In this document: positions 5,734 through 12,525 of the stretch, in pieces | How the letters are laid out: each line of letters opens with the position of its first letter | Position numbering within the stretch: the first letter of the stretch is position 1 | From: a virus | Reading direction: 5' to 3' (one strand) | Virus record (IMG/VR): IMGVR_UViG_3300037849_000043 | Location: 1 to 36,519 of that record | DNA length: 36,519 bases | Position numbers and translations under genes: made by a program | Notes under the pieces: generated by a model | What the model was told of the DNA's origin: nothing | What the model saw: the letters and a program-made list of their open reading frames with translations, nothing else | Databases searched by the model: none

Positions 5734-6335
5734 GCCGCACCGCCGACCGAGGCAACCAGCTTCGCCCGGAACGCATTGAGGGTCTGTGCGAGGATTGCTG
5801 GCGCGCCCACGTCCTCAAGCCGCCGGATGTAGAAGAACGCCATCTGGAGCGCCTTCAGGTTCAGCCGCGCTTCGTTGTACTGATCGATGGCCATGACATG
5901 CTCATGCGAATGCCCATGAGTGCCCGTGATCCATGCTGTAGCCCGCTGCCGAGCCTCACTGAGCTTGTGATAGAGCGCCGGATCAGGTTGCGGGCCGTCT
6001 GGGTGACATTTTTTTACCCGTTCACGAAACGCCACGTCGATCTCTTCTTTCAATGGCGCGGGATTGTCGAGGCCGAGAATCTGCTGCCAACTGAAATCCT
6101 CCTTCTTCATTGAGAACCAGACAGCCACGCCGGTATCCTGCAACTCGTTGTCATGGCGAGAAATCAGGATCGAAGTTGCGCCCATGCGTTCAAGTTCCAA
6201 CACGAGGCGCTGTTTAGTCTCCGTCCAAGTCTCTTTCCAGCGGCCCTGCGCAATGCGCTCCTTGATGCGTGTGCGCTCACACCCATCCGGCCAACGCAAC
6301 TTAGTTTCTTCGACCACATCCGTCTTTTTCATCAT
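5730..6335 (-). CDS. J-domain (DnaJ-like) protein, 201 residues
   Basis: Residues 79-135 match a J domain: DFSWQQILGLD (helix I), KEEIDVAFRERVKKC (helix II), the diagnostic HPD at 111-113, then LYHKLSEARQRATAW (helix III). J domains stimulate Hsp70 (DnaK) ATPase and bring it to a client. The remaining N-terminal 75 residues (basic helices, then a beta-like ISRHDN...VAVWFS) and the C-terminal helices give no known substrate-binding domain. Position next to recombination genes suggests recruiting host DnaK to a replication or recombination complex, as lambda does with its P protein, but this is inference. Confidence 0.7.
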   Translation of the reverse strand: MMKKTDVVEETKLRWPDGCERTRIKERIAQGRWKETWTETKQRLVLELERMGATSILISRHDNELQDTGVAVWFSMKKEDFSWQQILGLDNPAPLKEEIDVAFRERVKKCHPDGPQPDPALYHKLSEARQRATAWITGTHGHSHEHVMAIDQYNEARLNLKALQMAFFYIRRLEDVGAPAILAQTLNAFRAKLVASVGGAA

Positions 6336-6349
6336 CCCCTCCGCGCCCG

Positions 6350-7084
6350 CTAGATGTAGCGGGCTATGTCTTCGTCGCTCAAACCCAATCCACTCAATAG
6401 CGGATCACTCTTTGCTGCCATTGCTGCCGGGATGCGGAACTCGCCCACGATATCCTTCAGCCGGGCGATCATTTCGTCGATTTCCTTGTTGAACTGAATC
6501 ACGCCCTCCTGCAATGCTTCGATCTGCGCCTGGTCGTACATGATCGGCCAGATGAACAGGTCCAAGGGCTCGGGCACCAACGGGCAAAAGCTGGCCAAAT
6601 CCCACCAATCTCTTTCCGCGCAGTCCATGTTTGCGTAGACCTGGGGCAAATGTTCCACTGGCGGAACCCCACTCATGATCCATTTCAGGTGCGTCGAGAG
6701 CTTAGGGCACTTAATCTCAAGCCCTCCCTCGGCCCCTATAAGCCCGTCAGGACTCGCGCCGTACCTCGGGATAGATGGATGCAGGACAAACCCCACCGTG
6801 TCCACCACGCGCTCTGTACGTAGTTCGTAGGCCGCTCGTGCTTGCGGCTCTCTGTCTTTGCCGTCCTTCATGCACTGGCTCAGGTAGCCTTCCATGTCCG
6901 GCGTGTTGCTCACAATCTCAGCTAACAGGGACGCTTGGTAGTCGTTTCTGGCTTCCAGGGGTTCGCCTTTCTTGTCGCCCCTCTTTCCAAAAGCCATGAC
7001 CTTCTTGACTTCCGAAGCCGTGACCTTCCCGGTGCGGGCCTGAAACCACTCCGATGTACCCTGTTTGCAATCGACGATCTTCAT
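6350..7084 (-). CDS. YqaJ/lambda-exonuclease-type recombination nuclease
   Basis: Shows the ordered motifs of this family: QGTSEWFQARTGKVTAS with Arg at 17, a REPQAR...YE helix (Glu 79), YGASPDGL with Asp 113, GLEIKCP with Glu 123 and Lys 125, and Gln 148 in LPQVYANM. These are the metal-binding and catalytic residues of the PD-(D/E)XK 5'-3' exonucleases that resect double-stranded ends. At 244 residues the length is normal. It overlaps the Erf gene by four bases, giving the usual nuclease-annealase pair. Confidence 0.88.
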   Translation of the reverse strand: MKIVDCKQGTSEWFQARTGKVTASEVKKVMAFGKRGDKKGEPLEARNDYQASLLAEIVSNTPDMEGYLSQCMKDGKDREPQARAAYELRTERVVDTVGFVLHPSIPRYGASPDGLIGAEGGLEIKCPKLSTHLKWIMSGVPPVEHLPQVYANMDCAERDWWDLASFCPLVPEPLDLFIWPIMYDQAQIEALQEGVIQFNKEIDEMIARLKDIVGEFRIPAAMAAKSDPLLSGLGLSDEDIARYI

Positions 7085-7821
7085 ACCGGCATCTTCCGTT
7101 TCTCTTCGTCTTTGCAGGCGATGATAGCCTTCATGGCGACATCATTCTTTGCGGTGTAATACACCTTGTAAATCTCGGTGTAGACCTTTTGGAGCTCTCC
7201 GGGTTCCTGACAGGCGCGAATACGCTTCAGATCGAATTCGAGCTTTTCAGCGTCGGCGGGACTGATCTTTTCGTCTGCGTCGATTCCCACGGCGATATTG
7301 AAGATCGCCAAAATCAAGTAGCGTTTCGCGCGGGAGTTGGCGATAGCATCCGCATCGGTTGCCGTGGCCATTACATTGCCCTTTGGCCCTGTCGTGCTTG
7401 GCATGATCTCCTTGAAGAATTCCTTCGACACGCCGGAACGAGAGAGGGTGGCTTTAATCCTAACCTTGCCTTCCGAGATGGGTTTCTCTTCTGAAAAAGC
7501 GATGCTGAATCCCTTGCCCGTGTAGATAGGGCGCACCGTGCGGTCCAGTTGAGCATAGTCGGCCCACCATGAACTCGTGTCATTGCGCTTCACATTAGGG
7601 GTGATGCGCTCGATTTCCGCTTGGCACTCATTGAGAGCGTTGTCGAAGTCAATCCTCGACTGCCGTTCCTGGGCCTCCCACTCAAAGCGCACCATCGACT
7701 GCTGAAGCGCCACAAGCTCTTTCAGCACTTCCGGCGCGACATTCTTGCTCAATGCTGCTTGGATCAACCCGAGCGGCGTAATCGCGCTTTCGGTCCTCAC
7801 TACTTCAATCTCTGCTGCCAT
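7081..7821 (-). CDS. Erf-family single-strand annealing protein
   Basis: The central region carries the family's signature order: WWADYAQLDRTVRPIYTGKGFSIAF, a beta segment with VRIKATL, then GNVMATATDADAIANSRAKRYL, corresponding to the Erf 'Q..GSA.SYAKRYxL' block. Such proteins anneal complementary single strands during phage recombination, using ends made by the adjacent exonuclease. The N-terminal helix (RFEWEAQERQSRIDFDNAL) and C-terminal tail are typical. The start has GAGGGAGACAGC as SD. Confidence 0.8.
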   Translation of the reverse strand: MAAEIEVVRTESAITPLGLIQAALSKNVAPEVLKELVALQQSMVRFEWEAQERQSRIDFDNALNECQAEIERITPNVKRNDTSSWWADYAQLDRTVRPIYTGKGFSIAFSEEKPISEGKVRIKATLSRSGVSKEFFKEIMPSTTGPKGNVMATATDADAIANSRAKRYLILAIFNIAVGIDADEKISPADAEKLEFDLKRIRACQEPGELQKVYTEIYKVYYTAKNDVAMKAIIACKDEEKRKMPV

Positions 7822-7921
7822 GCTGTCTCCCTCTTAAATGCTCGTTCATTCCTAAGCCCCAGAAAGTAAGGGCGGATTCTACTTTTTCCATCGCGGTCTT
7901 GCCCACGCGCACGGCCATCAT
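7805..7921 (-). CDS. 38-residue microprotein ahead of the Erf gene (tentative)
   Basis: An ATG overlapping the upstream stop (ATGA) with GGGGAGC before it opens a frame of 38 codons that ends 17 bases inside the Erf gene. The peptide (MMAVRVGKTAMEKVESALTFWGLG...) is weakly amphipathic. It fills an otherwise empty 97-base gap, which is the main argument for it; no homology is seen. Confidence 0.4.
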   Translation of the reverse strand: MMAVRVGKTAMEKVESALTFWGLGMNEHLRGRQHGSRD

Positions 7922-8376
7922 GCTCCCCGCTTGAGGCTATTGATGAACGTCTCCATATCGTGCTCTGCCTGCGCGCGTGCGAGTTGCGCGTCGGTAAGAT
8001 GCTCCTCGAACGCTTGCTCAGTAGCCTTCTTGATGTTCACGTCCGCGATGAGGTCGTATAGCTTCGCCACTTGCGTCTCACTCAGCGCCCCCGCAGGCGC
8101 GTCCGGCTGCTTCGGCTCCGGCTTGCTCTCGCGTGGCACCCAAGTACCTTTGCTGCGCCGCATGTGGCCGCAGTCGGAAAGGCCGTTCTTGCCGCGCCGG
8201 GTGATTTGCTTCTTACACACTTCGCAGGCCGCGTTAAATGTGTGAATGTCTGCAAATTCAAGCGGCTGCGCGTGGTTGGGGTCAACAACGACAGTTTGCG
8301 CCTCATTAGGCCTGTGCAGGATCGCATTCACTGTTGGCGTTCTGCGTTCCACGATTGCTTTCTCTTCGTCTGTCAT
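7918..8376 (-). CDS. 152-residue protein with a CxxC...C...H site
   Basis: The N-terminal half reads as beta-rich with AACEVCKKQITRRG and a following SDCGHM, giving Cys/His ligands for one zinc. After a Pro-rich linker (residues about 80-95) the C-terminal part is helical (LSETQVAKLYDLIADV, LARAQAEHDMETFINSLK). ATG at 8376 chosen on an AAAGGGA SD; the longer frame has none. The function is unknown. It overlaps the nuclease gene by four bases. Confidence 0.7.
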   Translation of the reverse strand: MTDEEKAIVERRTPTVNAILHRPNEAQTVVVDPNHAQPLEFADIHTFNAACEVCKKQITRRGKNGLSDCGHMRRSKGTWVPRESKPEPKQPDAPAGALSETQVAKLYDLIADVNIKKATEQAFEEHLTDAQLARAQAEHDMETFINSLKRGA

Positions 8377-8720
8377 AAAATCCCTTTCGGCTTTCTGCCT
8401 AGAATCTCCAGTACGTCTGCTATTGCTTCGCCGCTCGTCACCATGTCGGTGGTGTAGTGAAGCACGCGCCAACCCAGTTTGGCGGCGGCGTTGAATTTAC
8501 GAGCATCTTCCTTGTATCCGCCAATGGTTTGGTGCCGCCCACCCATGCCGTCGATCTCGATTGCCAGGTCAACGCTTCCGCCGTCACAAGCAAAGTCGAA
8601 TCTCCATTTGCGAGTGGGATGAAATCGGTATTCCCGCACCACAGATATCCCCTCCGCTCGACAATGCAACATGAACGCTTCGCCGCCGTCGCTCAACTTC
8701 TTCGGTGTCCGTGTCTTCAT
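8373..8720 (-). CDS. VSR-like PD-(D/E)XK endonuclease (115 residues)
   Basis: The core reads EYRFHPTRKWRFDFA with Asp 41, LAIEIDGMGG with Glu 54 and Asp 56, GRHQTIGGYKEDARKFNAA and LGWRVLHYT. This is the pattern of small phage endonucleases related to VSR/DUF559, which replace Holliday-junction resolvases or cut mismatched or branched DNA. The catalytic ExD takes the place of ExK. Start set by a GGAGAAAGC SD; it overlaps the next gene by four bases. Substrate specificity cannot be read from the sequence. Confidence 0.75.
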   Translation of the reverse strand: MKTRTPKKLSDGGEAFMLHCRAEGISVVREYRFHPTRKWRFDFACDGGSVDLAIEIDGMGGRHQTIGGYKEDARKFNAAAKLGWRVLHYTTDMVTSGEAIADVLEILGRKPKGIL

Positions 8721-8929
8721 GCTTTCTCCACTCGTACCCTGACCGCTTCTGGCAATCTCCAGCAATGCGGGTACGCTCTCAAATCTTCGCGCGTTCGGAT
8801 GTAGCCGAACTCCTTGTCGATCCACTCCCTTGCCTTCCGGCGCGTCCGAAACAGGGCAGGCAAGCAGTTGTTAAGGCACAGCAAATGCCGCCCCTCACGA
8901 TCCCGCCACTCTGCGCCCCATACGATCAC
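8717..8929 (-). CDS. 70-residue hypothetical protein, GTG start
   Basis: GTG start with AGGGAGCAGCC before it, overlapping the previous stop (GTGA). The peptide is rich in Arg and Trp (VWGAEWRDREGRHLLCLNN, RTRRKAREWIDKEFGYI) and begins like a short beta-sheet domain followed by a helix. Small phage proteins of this look are common; no family recognised. Confidence 0.6.
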   Translation of the reverse strand: MIVWGAEWRDREGRHLLCLNNCLPALFRTRRKAREWIDKEFGYIRTREDLRAYPHCWRLPEAVRVRVEKA

Positions 8930-9228
8930 GGCTGCTCCCTGGGCGGCTCCGGGAGGAACTGAGGCTCAATAACTGTGAATCCTGTCCAACCAGCGAGGTC
9001 ATACCCAGATAAATTCCCTTCAATTTCCCCGTTCACGATGTCCTCAAAGTGAGCCGCGATGTTCCACACCTTGTAGGCAGGGTAGAGAAAGCGGCGATAC
9101 GGTTCCCCTTCGCGGAATATTTCAACCAATGCGTCTGCCTTCGGCTCGGTCAGGTAAGAAGCTCTGACCGTGAATCCGCGATCTGGCTGCTTCGATTCAA
9201 AGCACAATTTTTCTATTGCTAAGTTCAC
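8926..9228 (-). CDS. 100-residue hypothetical protein, GTG start
   Basis: GTG at 9228 has GGCGGGG upstream and overlaps the previous stop (GTGA); a longer frame to 9336 lacks an SD and runs through the neighbouring gene. The protein is beta/alpha (FTVRASYLTEPKADALVEIF, then PAYKVWNIAAHFEDIVNGE, and a hydrophobic GFTVIEPQFLPEPP). No known family. Confidence 0.65.
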   Translation of the reverse strand: MNLAIEKLCFESKQPDRGFTVRASYLTEPKADALVEIFREGEPYRRFLYPAYKVWNIAAHFEDIVNGEIEGNLSGYDLAGWTGFTVIEPQFLPEPPREQP

Positions 9229-9458
9229 AACCCCGCCTTCTGCCACTTCCTGCCGGTGTGGTCGTCCATTAGTTTGGCAACAGTCTGCGCTTCGTTGCGC
9301 TGCGTCTCCAGGAACTCTTCCTCGCACTCTTCGCACCCATTTTCGAAACTGACGCCGTGTGCGCAGTGGGTCACATCGTAGAAGGGTGAATATGGGTCTG
9401 TGTGCGTTCTCATGTGGTCGTAAGCGTCCATCAGGCTGTCTTCATTCGGCGTAATCAT
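9225..9458 (-). CDS. 77-residue acidic CxxC protein
   Basis: The central HCAHGVSFENGCEECEEEF contains one His-Cys and a CxxC, a possible zinc site, in an acidic protein (calculated mainly Asp/Glu). ATG at 9458 has GAGGAAGC upstream and overlaps the previous stop (ATGA). Such Cys-rich peptides recur in this operon. Confidence 0.6.
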   Translation of the reverse strand: MITPNEDSLMDAYDHMRTHTDPYSPFYDVTHCAHGVSFENGCEECEEEFLETQRNEAQTVAKLMDDHTGRKWQKAGL

Positions 9459-9628
9459 GCTTCCTCGCTTTCGTGCGCGGCAATGATGGCAAGCTGCGCG
9501 GCGCTGAATGTGCGCGTGGACTCGTTTGCGATGCGGTCCGCCTCTTCGTCGCTGTATTCGGCTCCGCATACGCAGCAGTGAATCATCTCTTTCCACCAGT
9601 CGGAACTGTGCGTGCATTCGCGCTTCAT
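9455..9628 (-). CDS. 57-residue CxxC protein
   Basis: Starts MKRECTHSSDWWKEMIHCC and has CCVCG at residues 18-22, with Cys 5 and His 7 upstream, enough for a zinc finger; the remainder is an alpha helix (SDEEADRIANESTRTFSAAQ). It ends in an ATGA overlap with the acidic CxxC gene. No SD stronger than GATGAAG-like is visible, but codon use and coupling support it. Confidence 0.55.
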   Translation of the reverse strand: MKRECTHSSDWWKEMIHCCVCGAEYSDEEADRIANESTRTFSAAQLAIIAAHESEEA

Positions 9629-9650
9629 CGTCCACCCTCCCGCGCCGCGG

Positions 9651-10004
9651 CTAGGCGCTTTCCAGTGCTGCTTCTTCGGCTTTGCTCAAGATTGACGGGC
9701 AGTTGTAGACGGCAGGCTTGGCAGGCTCAACGATCTCGCAGACGACCGACCGCCGAATGCTTGCCTCGATCACCAGTGCCGGAGTCTCATGCTTCACTGT
9801 CAGCGAAGAGTACCCGTCCGTCGCGCTTCCCCAATCTTTCTTGGCTGGCCGAGGGATCAGGGCTACCTCGGTGAAGAATTGATCTTTCTCTGTCGTCCAG
9901 TGCCAAAAATTTAACACTGGCCGGATCGTTTCGGCGTCGGGTGATTTGTCGAGCGCATCAGCAAACTTGCGCAGTTCGATGGCTATTTCACTTGCTTTCG
10001 GCAT
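9651..10004 (-). CDS. 117-residue hypothetical protein
   Basis: GAGGAGAAACGAC precedes the ATG. The first 30 residues are an amphipathic helix (ASEIAIELRKFADAL), followed by beta segments (VLNFWHWTTEKDQFFTEVALI) and an acidic Ala-rich tail. No family recognised; it is well separated from its neighbours (about 25 bases on each side). Confidence 0.7.
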   Translation of the reverse strand: MPKASEIAIELRKFADALDKSPDAETIRPVLNFWHWTTEKDQFFTEVALIPRPAKKDWGSATDGYSSLTVKHETPALVIEASIRRSVVCEIVEPAKPAVYNCPSILSKAEEAALESA

Positions 10005-10031
10005 GTCGTTTCTCCTCGGTCTTGGTTGTGG

Positions 10032-10244
10032 TCAGTTCACGTCGCAGTAACGCATCGACAGTTGCAGCACTTCGTCGTAACTCTTCGCGTCGAGGCACTT
10101 GTCTCTATATGCGTCCGCTTCTGCGGATAATCCAGCATCCTTCAAAGCGCGGCGGCACTTGCTGATGATGCTGAACACGTTTCCGTCTGTGCCTATCAAC
10201 TTCACGACAGGCTTGCCGTCAATTAACTTGGCTTTTGCCATCAT
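10032..10244 (-). CDS. 70-residue hypothetical protein
   Basis: Reads (M)MAKAKLIDGKPVVKLIGTDGNVF, a beta-hairpin opening, then helices with DAGLSAEADAYRDKCLDAKSYDE. GAGGAG lies directly upstream of two tandem ATG codons; the upstream one overlaps the previous stop. Homologues of this type appear in phages with unknown role. Confidence 0.65.
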   Translation of the reverse strand: MMAKAKLIDGKPVVKLIGTDGNVFSIISKCRRALKDAGLSAEADAYRDKCLDAKSYDEVLQLSMRYCDVN

Positions 10245-10396
10245 CTCTCCTCGTGGTCAAACATTGGGTTATTGGCTGCGGCCTTCAGCGCCGCGCGGTC
10301 GCGTCTGTCCTGCTTGGCATCAAGGATGCAGGCGCAGATCATCAGAGCCACCCACAGGCCAAAAAGAATCGCTAACAAGATTACGTCTTCGTGCAT
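10241..10396 (-). CDS. 51-residue single-span membrane protein
   Basis: An N-terminal hydrophobic helix (ILLAILFGLWVALMICACIL, residues about 5-25) precedes a basic/charged tail (DAKQDRRDRAALKAAA). GGAGG lies six bases before the ATG at 10396; a longer frame is excluded because it lacks an SD and crosses the upstream microgene. Membrane topology looks like one span with a cytoplasmic C-terminus. Function could be lysis, exclusion or scaffolding. Confidence 0.6.
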   Translation of the reverse strand: MHEDVILLAILFGLWVALMICACILDAKQDRRDRAALKAAANNPMFDHEER

Positions 10397-10512
10397 CACT
10401 TGCCTCCAGTCTTTCGATACGCCTTCACCCACAGATAGCCGAACGGCACAACCCACGAGTACGCAGCCACGTTCCGCGCCCACACGGGCCAGGCTGAGAG
10501 CCAGTCGATCAC
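10396..10512 (-). CDS. 38-residue hydrophobic microprotein, GTG start
   Basis: The peptide MIDWLSAWPVWARNVAAYSW continues through a semi-hydrophobic aromatic stretch (VVPFGYLWVKAY) to a basic end (RKTGGK). GAGGGGTCGCT lies before the GTG, which overlaps the upstream stop (GTGA); the stop shares one base with the next ATG (TGATG). Possibly membrane-associated. Its tryptophans are unusual for a random frame. Confidence 0.55.
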   Translation of the reverse strand: MIDWLSAWPVWARNVAAYSWVVPFGYLWVKAYRKTGGK

Positions 10513-10709
10513 AGCGACCCCTCAGTGAGAACGGATACCTTGTTATTCAACGCCACTATCTCTTTCCTGAGCAGGGCATCTTCGTCGTGGAGTCTCATCT
10601 GCTCGGCGTAGATCTCATCGCGGCGCGCGGACAATCGCCCCACATCCTTTCGCGCCATCGCAAGCTCGACCCTTTGCGCCGGCGTCAATTTGCTTTTGAT
10701 ATCAGCCAT
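10509..10709 (-). CDS. 66-residue coiled-coil protein
   Basis: Residues about 6-62 are almost entirely helix-forming with hydrophobic heptads (RVELAMARKDVGRLSARRDEI, then EDALLRKEIVALNNKVSVL), so a coiled coil is expected. The ATG at 10709 shares one base with the upstream stop (TGATG) behind GGAGG. It sits between a larger coiled-coil gene and the membrane microproteins. Confidence 0.6.
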   Translation of the reverse strand: MADIKSKLTPAQRVELAMARKDVGRLSARRDEIYAEQMRLHDEDALLRKEIVALNNKVSVLTEGSL

Positions 10710-11110
10710 CACCCCTCCAGCCCAGCGAGTGCGTTTCGATTAATCACGACTTGATTGCCAAGCATCTCCGGTAGCAGTTGGTTAGAATACTTCGCGTCTT
10801 TGAGCACATTCAACATCGCCGTCGATTGCTCCAAGGCGAGTTTCAGCGTCTCCACCTGCCGAGCGAGGGCGTCGTAGTCCTTCGCCTTGCGCTCCTTCTC
10901 AGCTTCGCGTGCATACTTTTCTTCCAGCGCCTTGCTCTCTTCAGCCCACCGCGCCTCACGAACATACCGTGCTTTGGCGAGTCCTGCCGCTGAATGAAGA
11001 TTGCATAGCGGTTTTCCGTTCTCGATAACTTTCATCAGGCGAGTACACGAGTGGCCAAACATATCGGCTCTCGTTCCGTCGTAGATCTTGTATGAGCAGG
11101 TCTTCCTCAT
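10709..11110 (-). CDS. 133-residue Cys/His-N-terminal coiled-coil protein
   Basis: N-terminal region MRKTCSYKIYDGTRADMFGHSC and a further 'GKPLCNLH' carry Cys and His positions that could form a small zinc finger. From about residue 45 to 105 it is a long charged helix (REARWAEESKALEEKYAREAEKERKAKDY) with heptads. GAGGAG lies upstream of the ATG at 11110; a longer frame has no SD. Role unknown. Confidence 0.65.
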   Translation of the reverse strand: MRKTCSYKIYDGTRADMFGHSCTRLMKVIENGKPLCNLHSAAGLAKARYVREARWAEESKALEEKYAREAEKERKAKDYDALARQVETLKLALEQSTAMLNVLKDAKYSNQLLPEMLGNQVVINRNALAGLEG

Positions 11111-11199
11111 CACCAACTCCTCATCCACGGCCAGCACACAAAGGCCGCTACTTCCAACACGAACGCGATCACGCAGAACACTAGGTAGGCGCGGATCAT
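11110..11199 (-). CDS. 29-residue single-span membrane microprotein
   Basis: MIRAYLVFCVIAFVLEVAAF and then VCWPWMRSW: one hydrophobic helix with an Arg near each end and a Trp-rich C-terminus. Its ATG overlaps the previous stop (ATGA) and its stop overlaps the next ATG (TGATG). The SD (GAAGGAA) is moderate. Length and composition fit a phage membrane microprotein. Confidence 0.5.
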   Translation of the reverse strand: MIRAYLVFCVIAFVLEVAAFVCWPWMRSW

Positions 11200-11363
11200 T
11201 TGGGAGATTCCTTCTTCTTCGGAACATGTTGACAGCGTAGTGAATCCCGATCCTGAGAACAGTAGTAGCCTCCGTGTGGGGGCACTGCGTACCACATTTT
11301 CACGCCTGGGTCGTAGACAATGGCCCTGGAGCACCATCGGCATTCCCGCTTTACCATGCTCAT
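11196..11363 (-). CDS. 55-residue zinc-ribbon-like protein
   Basis: MSMVKRECRWCSRAIVYDPG shows CxxC at residues 8-11; later GYYCSQ and RCQH supply two more Cys and a His, forming a complete four-ligand site. The start is supported by an ATGA overlap with the preceding 28-residue gene. Basic C-terminus (PKKKESPK). Function unknown. Confidence 0.6.
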   Translation of the reverse strand: MSMVKRECRWCSRAIVYDPGVKMWYAVPPHGGYYCSQDRDSLRCQHVPKKKESPK

Positions 11364-11446
11364 TGCATCATCCTCACAATCTCCACCACCACCCCCAACG
11401 CAATCCCACTCACCACAGCGCACGCGGGCCACAGGAGGCGGGTCAT
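11360..11446 (-). CDS. 28-residue membrane microprotein
   Basis: MTRLLWPACAVVSGIALGVV followed by VEIVRMMQ: one hydrophobic segment flanked by Arg and a short polar end. Both ends overlap neighbouring genes by four bases (ATGA). No clear SD, so it relies on coupling. With the other minute membrane frames at 10241-11199 it forms a cluster. Confidence 0.45.
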   Translation of the reverse strand: MTRLLWPACAVVSGIALGVVVEIVRMMQ

Positions 11447-12132
11447 GCGGGCACGCCCAACAATGCGATGCCGGGGCTGTTGAGTTCGCGCAAGACTTCA
11501 AGCCCCATACCAGCCATCAGAAGCAGGTACTTATCGCTGGCTGCATCGCGGGCTGCATCGCTGGCTGCGCGGGCTGCATCGCTGGCTGCGCGGGCTGCGC
11601 TGGCTGCATAGCGGGCTGCATCGCGGGCTGCGCGGGCTGCATAGCGGGCTGCATCGCTGGCTGCATAGCGGGCTGCATCGCTGGCTGCACCGCGGGCTGC
11701 ATCGCGGGCTGCATCCTCAGACCCCTCTTTTTCGCAACGATCCGCCGCCGCCATGCACTTAGAGTCTTTGCCGGCCACTTCTCGCAGCAACATGGGCACC
11801 AACACGCGAATTGTTTTCTCCGCGATGCGGGTCGCAAACTCCACATCATCAACGACACCCTTAGAGCCAAGCTGAGCGAGGCCAAGATCACGCAATCCCT
11901 TGGCCCGCGCCTTTTCGCTGCTCCAGCTGGAATCGTTCAACGAAATCTTAAACGAGCGCACTACGGAAGCCACGCAACCGGGATCATCTCCGTGAGGGAG
12001 TCCAAGAACCGAGCAGATTGCTGCTTCGATGCACATCTGTCCATTGGTTTCGCCGAGTCCATAACTGAGCCCTCTGGCTAAGATCGCGTCGAACGCGCTC
12101 ACGTTAAAAGTGTTTACGTCGAATTGCTCCAT
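11443..12132 (-). CDS. Phage protein with Ala-rich helical repeat domain (229 residues)
   Basis: Residues about 12-120 form a compact domain (FDAILARGLSYGLGE, MCIEAAICSVLGLPHGDDPGC, FKISLNDSSWSS, GLRDLGLAQLGS) that I recognise from phage and bacterial proteins of unknown function, often followed by Ala-rich repeats. Residues about 139-200 here are AA(R/S)(D/Y) units with some missing one residue, predicted to form a long helix or coiled coil. A short ordered tail (LLLMAGMGLEVLRELN) follows. GGAGGAGAG lies before the ATG. The role is unknown. Confidence 0.7.
   Translation of the reverse strand: MEQFDVNTFNVSAFDAILARGLSYGLGETNGQMCIEAAICSVLGLPHGDDPGCVASVVRSFKISLNDSSWSSEKARAKGLRDLGLAQLGSKGVVDDVEFATRIAEKTIRVLVPMLLREVAGKDSKCMAAADRCEKEGSEDAARDAARGAASDAARYAASDAARYAARAARDAARYAASAARAASDAARAASDAARDAASDKYLLLMAGMGLEVLRELNSPGIALLGVPA
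11534..11716 (-). repeat. Ala-rich imperfect 12-bp tandem repeat
   Basis: About fifteen imperfect units of 12 bases, with 9-base variants, encoding AA(R/S)(D/Y) in frame. All length changes are multiples of three, so the frame is kept; copy number probably varies. On the other strand it reads as runs of GCIAGC, which is a shadow. Confidence 0.9.
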
Positions 12133-12370
12133 CTCTCTCCTCCGTTATGTGGGCTTCTTTGCCGGTTGTGGTTAGGCTGCCTTTGCTTTGGGATTTATAT
12201 ACATGACTCCCTGCGATGAATGCTTCGAAGTGACTCATAGACTCTTTTCCCATGTGCAATTTCAACTCGGCGCCATTTTCTAGCGGGAAAATCAACGTAA
12301 ATCGCTGCTCTCCCTCGACGGGGATTCGTCCCAGCGCTTCCGGGTCATCTTTGCATCTGTATTCAATCAC
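12104..12370 (-). CDS. 88-residue hypothetical protein, GTG start
   Basis: GTG at 12370 has GGAGGGAAACA upstream. The protein is beta-rich and looks like a small single-domain fold (EGEQRFTLIFPLENGAELKLHMG, then MSHFEAFIAGSHVYKSQ) with a basic tail. It overlaps the start of the Ala-rich gene by 29 bases. No family recognised. Confidence 0.65.
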   Translation of the reverse strand: MIEYRCKDDPEALGRIPVEGEQRFTLIFPLENGAELKLHMGKESMSHFEAFIAGSHVYKSQSKGSLTTTGKEAHITEERDGAIRRKHF

Positions 12371-12384
12371 TGTTTCCCTCCACG

Positions 12385-12525
12385 CTACTGCTTCGGCTCC
12401 AGAGCCGCCTTGATAGCGGCGATGACCCATCCCTTGAGTGTTTGTCCGTTCGCGTCCGCGCCAGCCTTAGCAGCCTTGTGAACGGGGCCGGGAAGTTCGA
12501 TGTTGATGCGCGTTGTCTTTGCCAT
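12385..12525 (-). CDS. Ribbon-helix-helix (RHH) protein, 46 residues
   Basis: AKTTRINIELPGPVHKAAKA has the beta-strand (TRINIEL) then helix A (VHKAAKAGADA), a Gly-containing turn and helix B (TLKGWVIAAIKAALE): the Arc/CopG/MetJ plan of a dimeric DNA-binding protein. CAGGAGACTGC is its SD. It lies near the head of the leftward operon and probably autoregulates or represses an early promoter. Confidence 0.75.
   Translation of the reverse strand: MAKTTRINIELPGPVHKAAKAGADANGQTLKGWVIAAIKAALEPKQ

Noticed and set aside
11534-11716. CRISPR array
   Set aside because: Units are 12 bases with 9-base variants, contiguous and in frame, with no unique spacers; it is a coding tandem repeat.
11320-12081. 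Rightward 253-codon frame rich in GCIAGC repeats
   Set aside because: It is the reverse reading of the Ala-rich repeat gene, has no SD, and low-complexity frames on both strands arise from the 12-bp repeat.
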